Below, in pieces: positions 8,532-17,053 of a stretch of DNA of 64,000 nucleotides; position 1 is the stretch's first letter, and every line of letters starts with the position of its first letter. The notes beneath the pieces are model-generated. The model worked only from the letters and a program-made list of their open reading frames with translations. It was not told the origin of the DNA and searched no databases. Source of the stretch: Lacisediminihabitans sp040549525 (GTDB lineage: Bacteria; Actinomycetota; Actinomycetes; Actinomycetales; Microbacteriaceae); NCBI RefSeq assembly GCF_040549525.1, contig NZ_JBEPTM010000007.1, positions 124,001 to 188,000 of the forward strand. The letters run 5' to 3'. A program made the position numbers and the translations under genes.

Positions 8532-8537
8532 TAGCGT
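8532..8537 (+). promoter_or_regulatory. -10 element TAGCGT, leaderless start
   Basis: TAGCGT ends 6 bases before the ATG of the quinone reductase-like gene. Together with TAGGTT on the other strand it makes a very compact back-to-back promoter in 42 bases. Confidence 0.5.
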
Positions 8538-8543
8538 TCAGGA

Positions 8544-9521
8544 ATGCATGCCATCACTGTCCCCAGTCCCGGGGGTGTCGACTCCCTGGTCTACACCCGA
8601 CTCCCCGATGTCGTCGCCGGCACGGGAGAGGTCGTCATCGAGGTCGCCGCCGCCGGCGTCAACCGGGCCGATATCGGCCAACGCGAGGGCAACTATCCGC
8701 CGCCCGCGGGCGCCTCCCCGCTGCCCGGCATGGAGGTCTCCGGAATCATCAGGTCACGGGGGCACGGGGTCAGCGACTGGGCGGTGGGCGACCGGGTGTG
8801 CGCCCTGCTGCCCGGTGGTGGCTACGCCTCTCTCGCCGTGGCCGCGGCCGGCCAACTCCTGCCCGTGCCGGACTCCCTCGATCTCGTGGATGCCGCGGGG
8901 CTCCCCGAGGCGATCGCGACGGTGTGGTCGAACGTGTTCCTCACCGCGGGGCTGCGATCGGGAGAGACCCTCCTCGTGCACGGTGGCTCGAGCGGCATCG
9001 GCACGATCGCCATCCAGCTCGCCCGTGCATTCGGCTGCCTCGTCGCCGTGACAGCCGGAACCCCGGCCAAGCTCGCGGCCTGCGAACGGCTCGGTGCTGA
9101 CATCCTCATCGACTACCGCGAGACGGACTTCGCAGAGGAGCTTTCGGCAGCCACCGATGGTGCGGGCGTCGATGTGATCCTCGATTCGATCGGCGGCGGC
9201 TACCTCGACCGCAACCTCCGCTCGCTCGCCCCGCACGGCCGACTGGTCAACATCGCGAACCTCAGCGGGGAGAGCGGCGAGCTGGACTTCGGGCTCATGA
9301 TGCGACGCTGGCTGTCGATCCACGGATCGACACTGCGGGCCCGCCGCCCGGAGGAGAAGGACGAGATCATGGCGAGCGTGCGGGAGAACGTCTGGCCTCT
9401 CGTGGAGAACGGCCAGATCCTCCCCGTCATCGACAGCAGGTTCCCCCTCGCGGATGCGGGGAGGGCGCACGAGCGGATGGAATCCTCCGGCCACATCGGC
9501 AAGCTGTTGCTGCTGCCGTAG
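8544..9521 (+). CDS. NAD(P)H-quinone oxidoreductase (zinc-free MDR family)
   Basis: The 325-residue protein has the medium-chain dehydrogenase fold: an N-terminal GroES-like domain (NRADIGQREGNYPPPAG, then GMEVSG) and a Rossmann domain with HGGSSGIGTIAIQLA. The zinc-ligand Cys residues of alcohol dehydrogenases are absent, placing it with the quinone reductase or PIG3-like members. These reduce quinones or enones with NADPH in the cytoplasm. It is divergent from the small hypothetical gene; the downstream gene is convergent. Confidence 0.88.
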   Translation: MHAITVPSPGGVDSLVYTRLPDVVAGTGEVVIEVAAAGVNRADIGQREGNYPPPAGASPLPGMEVSGIIRSRGHGVSDWAVGDRVCALLPGGGYASLAVAAAGQLLPVPDSLDLVDAAGLPEAIATVWSNVFLTAGLRSGETLLVHGGSSGIGTIAIQLARAFGCLVAVTAGTPAKLAACERLGADILIDYRETDFAEELSAATDGAGVDVILDSIGGGYLDRNLRSLAPHGRLVNIANLSGESGELDFGLMMRRWLSIHGSTLRARRPEEKDEIMASVRENVWPLVENGQILPVIDSRFPLADAGRAHERMESSGHIGKLLLLP

Positions 9522-9540
9522 CCCGGGGGCGGCCGGCCTC

Positions 9541-10785
9541 TCAGTCTCGGGTGAGCAGCGCCTCCAGCGCGTCGGCGAGGGCCACCGACCCCGCTTCGGC
9601 GTCATCCGCCTCCACGTGTTCCTCCGGCGAGTGGGAGACTCCGGTCGGATTTCGCACGAAGAGCATCGCCGATTCGACCCGCGCGCCGAGAACACCGGCA
9701 TCGTGGCCCGCCCCGCTGTCGAGGAGCGGGCTGTCGGGAAGGGCGCCCGCGAGCCGGTCCCGGAGCCCGATCGGGAACTCCATGGTTGCGCTCAGCGATT
9801 CCTCGACGACCCGCACCGAGCAGCCCTCTTCGGTGGCCAGGCGCTCTGCCTCGCTCGAGATACGCTGCACCACCGCGGCCGTGATGTGGTCGTGCGGATG
9901 CCGCACATCCAGCCACAGGTCGACGCTGGATGCGATCACATTGGTGCCACCGGGCACCGGGGTCAGCCGGCCGACGGTCGCCCGGGCACCCGGATACGCG
10001 AGAGCCGCCTCGCGAACGGCCACGACGATCTGCGCCGCGGCGAGCATCGGGTCCCGCCGGTCCGCCATCAGGGTGCTCCCGGCGTGGTTGCCCTGCCCGC
10101 CCACGGTGAGGCGCCAGCGGCCGTGACCGAGGATCGAGCGCGCGATTCCCACGGGCCGGCCGAGGTCGATCAGCCCCCGTCCCTGCTCGACGTGCAGCTC
10201 GAGGAAGGTTCCCATGGACGCGAGGGTGCCGTCGTCCTGTCCGAGGAATCGGGGGTCGAGTCCCCCCGCCGCCGCGACCTCGGCAAAGGTCGCGCCGCCG
10301 TCATCGCGCAACGACCGTGCCCGGTCGGCGTCGATCGCCCCGGTGAGCAGGCGCGATCCGAGACACGCCACACCAAAGCGGGAACCCTCCTCCTCGGGGA
10401 ACACCGCGATCGCGAGTGGACGCCGCGGGGCGAGGCCGCGCTCGCGCAGGCGATCGATCGCGACGAGCGCCGAACAGATGCCGAGCGGACCGTCGAAGGC
10501 CCCTCCCCCGGGTACAGAGTCGAGGTGGCTGCCGGTGACGACGGAGTCTCCCGCGGAGAGGTCGCCCATCGACGCCCAGATGATGCCGTTGAGGTCGGTG
10601 TGCACCTCGAGCCCGCGTCGCGAGGCCTGCTCGGTGAACCAGCCCGTGAGATCGCGCTCCGCCGGCGAGAACACCGGGCGGGAGTACCCGCCGCGCCGGC
10701 GGTCACGCCCCACATCGGCGATCTGTGCGAGGAGCCCGGTGACCGTGTCGCCCCGTGTTGAGTCGGGACGCGGTGACTCTGGCAT
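9541..10785 (-). CDS. Zn-dependent amidohydrolase, allantoate/N-carbamoyl-amino-acid hydrolase family (M20)
   Basis: The 414-residue protein is an M20-type di-metal amidohydrolase of the allantoate amidohydrolase / N-carbamoyl-L-amino acid hydrolase group. Metal ligands are visible in GSHLDSVPGGGAFDGPLG, FPEEEGSRFG and the late SGAGHDAG; the dimerisation domain contains GQGNHAG. It cleaves a carbamoyl or ureido C-N bond. No purine-degradation genes are nearby, so the substrate is open. The start at 10785 was chosen because TATCGT lies 7 bases upstream and further upstream the frame enters the divergent gene. Confidence 0.88.
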   Translation of the reverse strand: MPESPRPDSTRGDTVTGLLAQIADVGRDRRRGGYSRPVFSPAERDLTGWFTEQASRRGLEVHTDLNGIIWASMGDLSAGDSVVTGSHLDSVPGGGAFDGPLGICSALVAIDRLRERGLAPRRPLAIAVFPEEEGSRFGVACLGSRLLTGAIDADRARSLRDDGGATFAEVAAAGGLDPRFLGQDDGTLASMGTFLELHVEQGRGLIDLGRPVGIARSILGHGRWRLTVGGQGNHAGSTLMADRRDPMLAAAQIVVAVREAALAYPGARATVGRLTPVPGGTNVIASSVDLWLDVRHPHDHITAAVVQRISSEAERLATEEGCSVRVVEESLSATMEFPIGLRDRLAGALPDSPLLDSGAGHDAGVLGARVESAMLFVRNPTGVSHSPEEHVEADDAEAGSVALADALEALLTRD

Positions 10786-10792
10786 GTTCCCC

Positions 10793-10798
10793 ACGATA
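10793..10798 (-). promoter_or_regulatory. -10 element TATCGT, leaderless start
   Basis: TATCGT on the minus strand lies 7 bases before the amidohydrolase ATG. Confidence 0.45.
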
Positions 10799-10824
10799 CT
10801 GCGAGCGGCACATCCCGGCGCAAG

Positions 10825-10830
10825 TAGCAT
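10825..10830 (+). promoter_or_regulatory. -10 element TAGCAT, leaderless start
   Basis: TAGCAT ends 6 bases before the UbiA-family ATG. It stands back to back with the amidohydrolase promoter. Confidence 0.5.
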
Positions 10831-10836
10831 GAGCGG

Positions 10837-11667
10837 ATGCCCCGAACTGCCGCCGCGCTGGCCCTCTCGAGCCACCCGGGTCCGAGCCTCGCGGTCAGCG
10901 CCGTTTCGGCAGTGCTCGGCATCGCAGTCGGCCTCGATCCCCCGCACGTGGTCATTCTCGGTGTGGCAGTCCTGCTCGGGCAGCTCTCGGTGGGACTCTC
11001 CAACGACTGGATCGATGCGGGGCGGGATCGCGCGGTCGGACGCACCGATAAGCCGGTCGCCGCCGGGCTGGTGAGCATCGGTACGGCACGCGCGGCGTCC
11101 TTCATCACCGCGGCCGCGGCGATCCTGCTCACGCTCCTGCTCGGGGGGCCGGCCACACTCGCTCACACGGCCTTCATCATCTCGGCCTGGACCTACAACC
11201 TCGGGCTCAAGAAGACGCCCGTCTCGGTGATCCCCTACATCGTGAGCTTCGGATTGCTGCCGATGATCGTCACGCTGTCGCGCCCCGCGCCCGCCGTCGC
11301 CGCGGGCTGGGCGATCGCCCTCGGTTCACTCCTCGGCGTCGCCGCGCACTTCGCCAACGTATTGCCCGATCTCGACGACGACGCGCGCACAGGCGTGGCC
11401 GGACTACCGCATCGCATCGGCCGCGCGGCATCCGGGATCGTGATCTGCGGATCCCTCGCCGCCGGGGGAATCGTCGCCTTCTTCGGACCGTCGGGCGACA
11501 AGACCGTGCTCCAGTGGGTCGGGCTGGCACTCACCCTTCTGCTCGCCGGTTCGATCGCCGTCGTGCTGCGCCGGCCGCCGACACGGCTGCTGTTCCAGTT
11601 GATCATCGCCGCCGCTCTCGTGAACGTGGTTCTGCTCTCGTTCAGCGGATCCCGCCTGCTCGCCTGA
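10837..11667 (+). CDS. UbiA-family prenyltransferase
   Basis: The 276-residue integral membrane protein has about eight or nine hydrophobic helices. It carries the first Asp-rich motif NDWIDAGRD at about residues 56-64, which binds prenyl diphosphate through magnesium, and a second Asp cluster LPDLDDD. UbiA members move an isoprenoid chain to an aromatic or other acceptor, as in menaquinone synthesis. No men genes lie near, so this could be a paralogue acting on another acceptor. The gene is leaderless by promoter position and divergent from the amidohydrolase. Confidence 0.85.
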   Translation: MPRTAAALALSSHPGPSLAVSAVSAVLGIAVGLDPPHVVILGVAVLLGQLSVGLSNDWIDAGRDRAVGRTDKPVAAGLVSIGTARAASFITAAAAILLTLLLGGPATLAHTAFIISAWTYNLGLKKTPVSVIPYIVSFGLLPMIVTLSRPAPAVAAGWAIALGSLLGVAAHFANVLPDLDDDARTGVAGLPHRIGRAASGIVICGSLAAGGIVAFFGPSGDKTVLQWVGLALTLLLAGSIAVVLRRPPTRLLFQLIIAAALVNVVLLSFSGSRLLA

Positions 11668-11731
11668 CCACCTGAGCGCCGCGACACTCGCCGATCGCCC
11701 GGGACGAGGTCGACTCCAGGCGGGAGCGGAG

Positions 11732-13117
11732 TCAGTCGGCGGCGCTGTGGACCTCCGACGTTTCCTGTGCGGGATTGCGGATGCCGATCCACGAGGTCAC
11801 CCCGCCGAGTAACAGCAGCACGGCCGTGACCAGCACTCCGCGCTGGAAGCCGGCGACGCCGAATTGGGGCCCGACGATGAGCGCCACGAAGGCGATGGCG
11901 ATGAGGCCGGCGACCCTCGAGACGGCGTTGTTGATCGCGGAACCGATCCCGGCCTGGCGCTGGTCGATCGCCCCGAGGATCGCGCTGGTGAGTGGGGCGA
12001 CGGTGATCGTCATCCCGAATCCGAAGAGAATCACCCCGGGCAGGATCTGCGTCCAGTAGTCGGCCCTCGCGCCGGTGAAGGCGAAGAAGAAGAAGCCGAC
12101 CGCGGTGATGATCGGTCCGACGGTCATGAACGCCCGCGGACCGTACCGGCCGGCGAGGGCACCGATCCGGCCGGAGAGCAGGATGCTGATGATCGTCACC
12201 GGAAGGGTCGAGAGCCCGGCGAGCGTCGCCGGGTACCCGGCGACCTGCTGAAGGAACACCGCGAGAAGGAATCCTCCGAGCGAGATGGCCGCGTAGACGA
12301 AGGTGGTGGTCAGGTTGCCCCAGGCGAAGTTGCGCACGCGGAACAGCGCGAAGGGCACCATCGGCTGCTTCGCCACCTGCTCCCGCCGCAGGAAGGCGAC
12401 GAACGCGACGACGCCGAGGCCCATGCTGAGGAAGATGAGGGGACTTCCCCAGCCGTAGTTGCCCTGCTCGATGAGGGCGAACACCGGCAGCCCGACACCG
12501 AGCACACCCAGCACGGCGCCGGGATAGTCGATGGCGACGTCCTTCTGTCGCTCGTCTTTCTGCTTGAGCACCGCGAGCAGGTACAGCGTCACCACGATCG
12601 GCAGCACATTGATCGCGAAGACCAGCCGCCAGCTCGCCAGATCGACGAAGAGCCCGCCGAGGAGCGGACCGAGGATGAAGGCCGCGCTGGTGAAGCCGGT
12701 CCACTGCCCGATCGCCTTGGCCTGGGCCGCGCCGCGGAAGTTGGAGAGGATGATCGCGAGCGAGCTCGGCACGAGCAGCGCTCCGGCGATCCCCTGCACT
12801 CCGCGCGCGATGATGAGGATCTCGGCGGCGGGGGCGAGCGCGCACAGCAATGAGGCAGCGCCGAAGCCGATGAGGCCGGTGCGCAGCACGACGATGCGCC
12901 CATAGACATCCGACAGCGATCCGGCGACGAGGATCAGCGACCCGAGCGTGATGAGATAGGCATCGACCACCCACTGCTGGGTGGTGATGCCGCCCCCGAG
13001 GTCCCTCGTGATGGCCGGGAGCGCGACGTTGATCACCGAGCCGTCGAGGAAGGCCACGAACGAGGCGAGAACTGCGATGGCGAGTACGAGTTTCTGGTGC
13101 TTCTCCATTGCCGACAT
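11732..13117 (-). CDS. MFS transporter, DHA2/EmrB-QacA type drug efflux
   Basis: The 461-residue protein has about 14 transmembrane helices. The N-terminal signature FVAFLDGSVINVALPAI and the motif VAGSLSDVYGR (motif A) are typical of proton-driven DHA2 exporters; motif C-like glycine-rich sequence appears later. It probably exports hydrophobic or cationic drugs. The start at 13117 follows GAGGG at a suitable distance, only 5 bases after the preceding hydrolase stop. It is the last gene of a three-gene operon with two alpha/beta hydrolases. Confidence 0.88.
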   Translation of the reverse strand: MSAMEKHQKLVLAIAVLASFVAFLDGSVINVALPAITRDLGGGITTQQWVVDAYLITLGSLILVAGSLSDVYGRIVVLRTGLIGFGAASLLCALAPAAEILIIARGVQGIAGALLVPSSLAIILSNFRGAAQAKAIGQWTGFTSAAFILGPLLGGLFVDLASWRLVFAINVLPIVVTLYLLAVLKQKDERQKDVAIDYPGAVLGVLGVGLPVFALIEQGNYGWGSPLIFLSMGLGVVAFVAFLRREQVAKQPMVPFALFRVRNFAWGNLTTTFVYAAISLGGFLLAVFLQQVAGYPATLAGLSTLPVTIISILLSGRIGALAGRYGPRAFMTVGPIITAVGFFFFAFTGARADYWTQILPGVILFGFGMTITVAPLTSAILGAIDQRQAGIGSAINNAVSRVAGLIAIAFVALIVGPQFGVAGFQRGVLVTAVLLLLGGVTSWIGIRNPAQETSEVHSAAD

Positions 13118-13121
13118 TCTT

Positions 13122-13796
13122 CTACCCTCGCGCCGAGAGGGCAGCCTCCACTTCGGCGAACAGTGCCGGCGAGCTGAGCGGACGGAAGTGACCCACCATC
13201 GGAAGGCGGACATTGGTCGCACCGGCGAGCTCGCTGCCCTCGGGGATCAGCGGATCGAGACGGCTGAAGATCGAGGTGATGCGCGCGTTGGCCTCGAGGT
13301 TCGCGGCCAGCGTCATCACGGTCTCGTCGCGAGGGGAGAAGGCGCGCAGGGTGCGCACCGGTGCCCAGTTGGCCAGGGTCGAGCCACCGAACGGCGAGTT
13401 GATCGCGACGAGACTGTCGATGCGGCCCGCGCGGTCATCCGTCACCATCATGTGCTTGGCGATGAGGCCGCCCTTGCTGTGCGCGACGATGAACACTCCG
13501 GTGAGGTTGCGCTCGTCGAGGTAGCGCTGGGCCAGCTCCGCCGAGGCGACGATCGTGAACCTGTTGTATCCGAGCACGGGGAGTGTGTGGATCGGATGCC
13601 CGAGGGTGTTGAGCCGGTCAGCCACCGGACGCAGGAACTGCCAGGTCTCGTACACTCCGGGGAGCAGCAGCACGGGAGCGAGGGTCCCGCGGGCGTAGCG
13701 CGGGTTCGGAACGCGACCGACGACGTGTCTCGACTGCTCCCGCATCTGGTAGAGGCGGTCGGCCACGGCAGCCCCGGCATCTCTGGCACTGATCAT
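13122..13796 (-). CDS. Alpha/beta hydrolase (lipase-like)
   Basis: The 224-residue protein shows the oxyanion segment VLLLPGVYETW, the nucleophile elbow AHSKGGL (G-x-S-x-G variant with Ala first), an Asp region and a late His (MVGHFRPL). This resembles the small lipase/acyl-esterase group with a PGVY oxyanion motif. It lies 10 bases after another hydrolase and 4 bases before the MFS exporter, so the three are one operon. The role is unknown; detoxification of an esterified compound before export is one idea. Confidence 0.8.
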   Translation of the reverse strand: MISARDAGAAVADRLYQMREQSRHVVGRVPNPRYARGTLAPVLLLPGVYETWQFLRPVADRLNTLGHPIHTLPVLGYNRFTIVASAELAQRYLDERNLTGVFIVAHSKGGLIAKHMMVTDDRAGRIDSLVAINSPFGGSTLANWAPVRTLRAFSPRDETVMTLAANLEANARITSIFSRLDPLIPEGSELAGATNVRLPMVGHFRPLSSPALFAEVEAALSARG

Positions 13797-13806
13797 GAAC
13801 GGTGCC

Positions 13807-14607
13807 TCATTCGGAGTGCCTCTCGATGAGGGCCGCGATGCGCACCGGGTCGGAGTGCATCACGACGTGCGGACCAACGACGTCGGCGTAGGTACCGTGG
13901 GGCAGCAGTTCGGCCACCCACTCTGCCCAGGACCGCGGAACGATCGGATCGCGGTCCCCCCGCAGCACGAGTGTTCGCGCCTCGATCACCGGAAGACGGT
14001 CTTCCATGCGATCGTCGACCAGGTGCTTGAACTGGGCGAAGAAATAGGGGATGCCGCACCGCACCAGGTAGTCGGTGAGGACGATGAGGTTCGAGCGAAG
14101 CGACTCCCGGGGGATGTCGCGCAGCAGTGCCATCGCCTCCGTGCGGAAGCGTCGATCGGGCGGGTTGACCGTCGGCGCGATGAGCACGAGGCGATCGGTC
14201 ACCCGGGGAGAGTCGAACACCAGTTGCGAGACGACCTGCGTGCCCATCGAATGCCCGACGAGAACGGGATTCACGATGCCCGCCTTCACCAGGAACGTGC
14301 CGAGCACCTTGGCATGCAGGGCGATCGAGACATCGCGCTTCGGATCCGGAGCCGAACCGTACCCGGCGAGATCGATGAGGAAGACCTCGCTGCTCTTGGC
14401 CAGTTGCTCGGCGAGGGGATGGAAGTAGCGGGAGGAGACCCCGATGCCGTGGACGAGCACGAACGGCCGTTTGCCGGGCGAGTCGACCGAGCCGGGGAAG
14501 CGTCTGATCGCGACGGCGAGATCGTCGTAGAGCGGACGGCTCGAATAGAAGGTGACGCCGTGCCGGTGCCGCCGCCGTTCGCCGGTGCGGAGGTCATTCA
14601 TGGTCAC
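13807..14607 (-). CDS. Alpha/beta hydrolase
   Basis: The 266-residue protein has the full hydrolase pattern: VLVHGIGVSSRYFHPLAE, DLAGYG, nucleophile elbow GHSMGTQ, Asp in LRGDRDPIVP, and His in PHVVMH. It begins with GTG at 14607 (an ATG follows two codons later); TAGAGT lies 7 bases before the GTG, favouring a leaderless GTG start. It is the first gene of the hydrolase-hydrolase-MFS operon. The substrate is unknown. Confidence 0.85.
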   Translation of the reverse strand: MTMNDLRTGERRRHRHGVTFYSSRPLYDDLAVAIRRFPGSVDSPGKRPFVLVHGIGVSSRYFHPLAEQLAKSSEVFLIDLAGYGSAPDPKRDVSIALHAKVLGTFLVKAGIVNPVLVGHSMGTQVVSQLVFDSPRVTDRLVLIAPTVNPPDRRFRTEAMALLRDIPRESLRSNLIVLTDYLVRCGIPYFFAQFKHLVDDRMEDRLPVIEARTLVLRGDRDPIVPRSWAEWVAELLPHGTYADVVGPHVVMHSDPVRIAALIERHSE

Positions 14608-14614
14608 GCGATCG

Positions 14615-14620
14615 ACTCTA
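14615..14620 (-). promoter_or_regulatory. -10 element TAGAGT, leaderless start
   Basis: TAGAGT on the minus strand is 7 bases before the GTG at 14607 and decides between the two close starts. No ribosome site is visible. Confidence 0.45.
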
Positions 14621-14721
14621 CGCGGCTCGCATCCGTCATCGAACTGTCAGACGCATCCGGCTTCGCGACGGTCGCGACCGGGCCACGGACCTCAGACCTC
14701 CACTGGTCGGCGCTCGCACGA

Positions 14722-14755
14722 CGAGGGGCCCACCGCCATCGCGGTGGGCCCCTCG
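14722..14755. terminator. Strong hairpin after the secreted protein gene
   Basis: A perfect 15-base stem (CGAGGGGCCCACCGC / GCGGTGGGCCCCTCG) with a 4-base loop lies 18 bases past the stop of the minus-strand secreted protein gene. There is no long T run, so termination would rest on the very stable stem. Confidence 0.6.
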
Positions 14756-14772
14756 AGTGACGCGCTGTGCTG

Positions 14773-15441
14773 CTACTTGATCTGGGCCGTGATGGTGGCG
14801 ATGCCCACGAGGAGGCCGCCCTTGACGGCGTCCGTCGAGAAGACCTTGTCGAGCAGTCCGGCCGCGGTGTCGGAGATGTGGACCGTCGTACCGGTGAGGA
14901 TGGCATTGTCACCCTCGAGCTGGAGCGGCTTCAGCGTTCCACCGTGGAGGTCGAAGAGCGGAGCCTGGACGGCAGCAACGGTCCCGTTGACGTCGACATC
15001 GCCGTAGAGCTTCGAGTTGCCCGGGTTGATCGTGAAGTTGGAGAGACCGACGACGGTGGATCCCGCGGTGAGCGAGAGTCCCGATCCGTCGTGCTCGATG
15101 ATGCCCTGAACGTAGGGGCGGTAGTTGCTCTTCGGCGACCAGTAGACGACGCTTCCGCCCGTGATCGGGAAGTGCACAGAGCCATCGGTGAGGGTCGCTG
15201 TGCCGGTCACGCCGGGGGTGAGGCCGAGCGAGGTGAGCGCCGAGGCGAAGCCGGCGTCGAGAAGCACGGCAGTGTCGCCACCCTTGAGCGCCGGAACGGC
15301 GGCAGCAGGGGCGGGGATGGCGGAGGAGGACTTCGCTGTGATCTCGGGAGCGGCGGAGGCGGTGGAGCTAACACCGGCGACGCCGGCGACGAGCAGGCCC
15401 GCGGTAGCGATTCCGATGGCGGCCTTGGTGAAACTGCGCAT
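14773..15441 (-). CDS. Secreted protein, HtaA-like beta-rich domain
   Basis: The 222-residue protein has a clear signal peptide (MRSFTKAAIGIATAGLLVAG, cleavage near ASA-AP). A Pro/Ala linker and a beta-rich domain follow, with segments GSVHFPITGGS, GIIEHDGSGLSL and GDVDVNGTV. The pattern recalls HtaA-type secreted domains of actinobacteria, but I see no clear haem-binding residues and the assignment is weak. It probably acts outside the cell or on the wall. The start at 15441 was chosen for the signal peptide; a weak AAGG lies upstream. It is divergent from the peroxiredoxin-like gene. Confidence 0.6.
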   Translation of the reverse strand: MRSFTKAAIGIATAGLLVAGVAGVSSTASAAPEITAKSSSAIPAPAAAVPALKGGDTAVLLDAGFASALTSLGLTPGVTGTATLTDGSVHFPITGGSVVYWSPKSNYRPYVQGIIEHDGSGLSLTAGSTVVGLSNFTINPGNSKLYGDVDVNGTVAAVQAPLFDLHGGTLKPLQLEGDNAILTGTTVHISDTAAGLLDKVFSTDAVKGGLLVGIATITAQIK

Positions 15442-15571
15442 GATCTTAACCTTTTCTGACGGTGGACTGGGAGAACAACTGGTCGCATCTGGTTCGGTGT
15501 GCCCACACAAAGGGTTTGCCCTCACGGGAGAACGTAAGCTCGGAGCATCCCGATCAGTGAAAGCAGGAACC

Positions 15572-16246
15572 ATGGCTCCGGCGACCATCGGCCAGGAATC
15601 GGATGAATTCACCGTCGGCTTCGACCGACGGATCGGCGATCGACTTGCCGCGGTCTTCGCGACCGAACGGGCCGGCTCCCGCTCCGAGGGAGTGCCTGTC
15701 GTCTCGGTGACTCTCGGCGCGAACCTTCCCAACGCGCCGCTGCTCGACCGGGACGGAGCGCCGGCCTCGCTCTACGACGCCCTCGGATCCGATTCAGGGG
15801 TCATCGTGTTCTACCGCGGCGCGTGGTGCCCGTACTGCACCCTCGCGCTCGCCCATTACCAGAGGGAGTTGTTTCCCCGGCTGCTCGAGCGTGGCGTCGG
15901 CCTTGTCGCCATCAGCCCCCAGAAGCCGAGCTCCTCGCAGCTCTCGATCGATCAGGGGGCTCTCGATTTCACGGTGCTCTCTGACCCCTCGAACTTCCTC
16001 GCGACGGCCCTCGGCATCCTCACCGAACCGAGTCCGCAGGTGCGCTTGGCCCAGACCGAACTCGGATTCGATGTCGCCGACAGCAATGCGGATGCCACCG
16101 CCGGCATCCCCTTCCCCACCGTCATCGTCGTCGATGCCGGACGCATCGTGCGGTTCGCCGATGTGCAGGTTGACTACACCCGCCGCACCGAGGTGTCGGT
16201 GATTCTCGCGGCGGTCGATGCTCTTGACCAGACCAGACGCTCTTGA
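15572..16246 (+). CDS. Peroxiredoxin-like (AhpC/TSA family) protein
   Basis: The 224-residue thioredoxin-fold protein has the active site FYRGAWCPYC, a CxxC in the peroxiredoxin position, followed by ISPQKPSSS and the cis-Pro segment PFPTVIVVD. Such AhpC/TSA-like proteins reduce peroxides or disulfides in the cytoplasm. The N-terminal 60 residues are helical and less conserved. The start at 15572 follows AGGA at 5 bases; a TAAGCT -10 candidate is at 15535-15540. The 3' end is part of a 19-base tandem repeat shared with the convergent gene. Confidence 0.85.
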   Translation: MAPATIGQESDEFTVGFDRRIGDRLAAVFATERAGSRSEGVPVVSVTLGANLPNAPLLDRDGAPASLYDALGSDSGVIVFYRGAWCPYCTLALAHYQRELFPRLLERGVGLVAISPQKPSSSQLSIDQGALDFTVLSDPSNFLATALGILTEPSPQVRLAQTELGFDVADSNADATAGIPFPTVIVVDAGRIVRFADVQVDYTRRTEVSVILAAVDALDQTRRS

Positions 16247-16286
16247 GTAGACGAGACGCTCGTGACTAGACCAGACGCGCGTGGAG
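16230..16286. repeat. Three tandem 19-base imperfect repeats across convergent stops
   Basis: The units are 16230-16248, 16249-16267 and 16268-16286, of the form AGACSAGACGCKCKTGASK. Units 1 and 2 differ at three positions. The stop of the peroxiredoxin gene lies in unit 1 and the stop of the phosphatase spans units 2 and 3, so the repeat encodes both C-termini. Confidence 0.7.
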
Positions 16287-17021
16287 CGAGTCGATCTCGC
16301 CGGAGGTGAGGCCGCCGGATCGGAGATACGACTCGACGTCGAGAGACTCGAGCCACGCGAGAAGAGCGGATCGGCGGCTCGCCATGCGCTCTTCCATCGC
16401 CGCTGCGGAATGGGCCTTCTCTTCGGTGAGGCCCGGCTCTACCCCGAGCCCGGCATTGAAGCGCATGGCCGCGTCGACGTAGTCCTCCGCGATGGCCTCG
16501 GGTGTCACATCAACCACGCTCAGCAGCATCGCCATCACCATCCCGGTGCGGTCCCGTCCCGCGGCACAGTGCACGAGAACGGCGCCCTCCGCCCCGGCGA
16601 TCGCCCGGAACACCTCGGCGAACTTCCGCGGGTACAGCCGGATGTTGTCGGCATAGGAGAGGGGGTGGTCGAGCAGGGCACCGCAGAGCTCGAGGAATTG
16701 CGGGTCGGTCGGATCCTCCGTCGGACAGGAGACGAACTGGATGCCCGGCGTCACCGTCGCGGCACCGACCGGCGCAGCACCTGCCGACACCCCATCCCCC
16801 TCGCTCGTGCTCTCCCCCGGATTGCGCAGATCGACCACGGTCGTCACCCCGGCGGCCCGAGCCGCGCGCCAGCCCTCTGGCGTGAGATAGTCCGGGCGAG
16901 CCGAGCGGAATACCTGCCCCGATCGGGTGACTCCGCCGCCCCGGAGCGGAAGGCCGCCCGCATCCGAGAGATTGAAGGATCCCGGCCAGTACGGTCGGCC
17001 GGCTGCGGGGAGAGTGGTCAT
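16266..17021 (-). CDS. Tyrosine-protein phosphatase (dual-specificity-like)
   Basis: The 251-residue protein contains the phosphatase P-loop VHCAAGRDRTGM (HCx5R) at about residue 150, with an upstream general-acid region and the N-terminal FNLSDAGGLPL pattern of actinobacterial Tyr/Ser phosphatases related to PtpB. It removes phosphate from phosphotyrosine, phosphoserine or perhaps phosphoinositides; no signal peptide is seen. A GAGGAT lies about 10 bases before the ATG. The last residues come from the tandem repeat. Confidence 0.88.
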   Translation of the reverse strand: MTTLPAAGRPYWPGSFNLSDAGGLPLRGGGVTRSGQVFRSARPDYLTPEGWRAARAAGVTTVVDLRNPGESTSEGDGVSAGAAPVGAATVTPGIQFVSCPTEDPTDPQFLELCGALLDHPLSYADNIRLYPRKFAEVFRAIAGAEGAVLVHCAAGRDRTGMVMAMLLSVVDVTPEAIAEDYVDAAMRFNAGLGVEPGLTEEKAHSAAAMEERMASRRSALLAWLESLDVESYLRSGGLTSGEIDSLHARLV

Positions 17022-17053
17022 GGGTGTCGATCCTCACGTGCCCGAATTGTGGC

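Noticed and set aside
16266..17021. CRISPR-like array from the 19-base repeats nearby
   Set aside because: The units are directly tandem with no spacers and lie partly in coding sequence.
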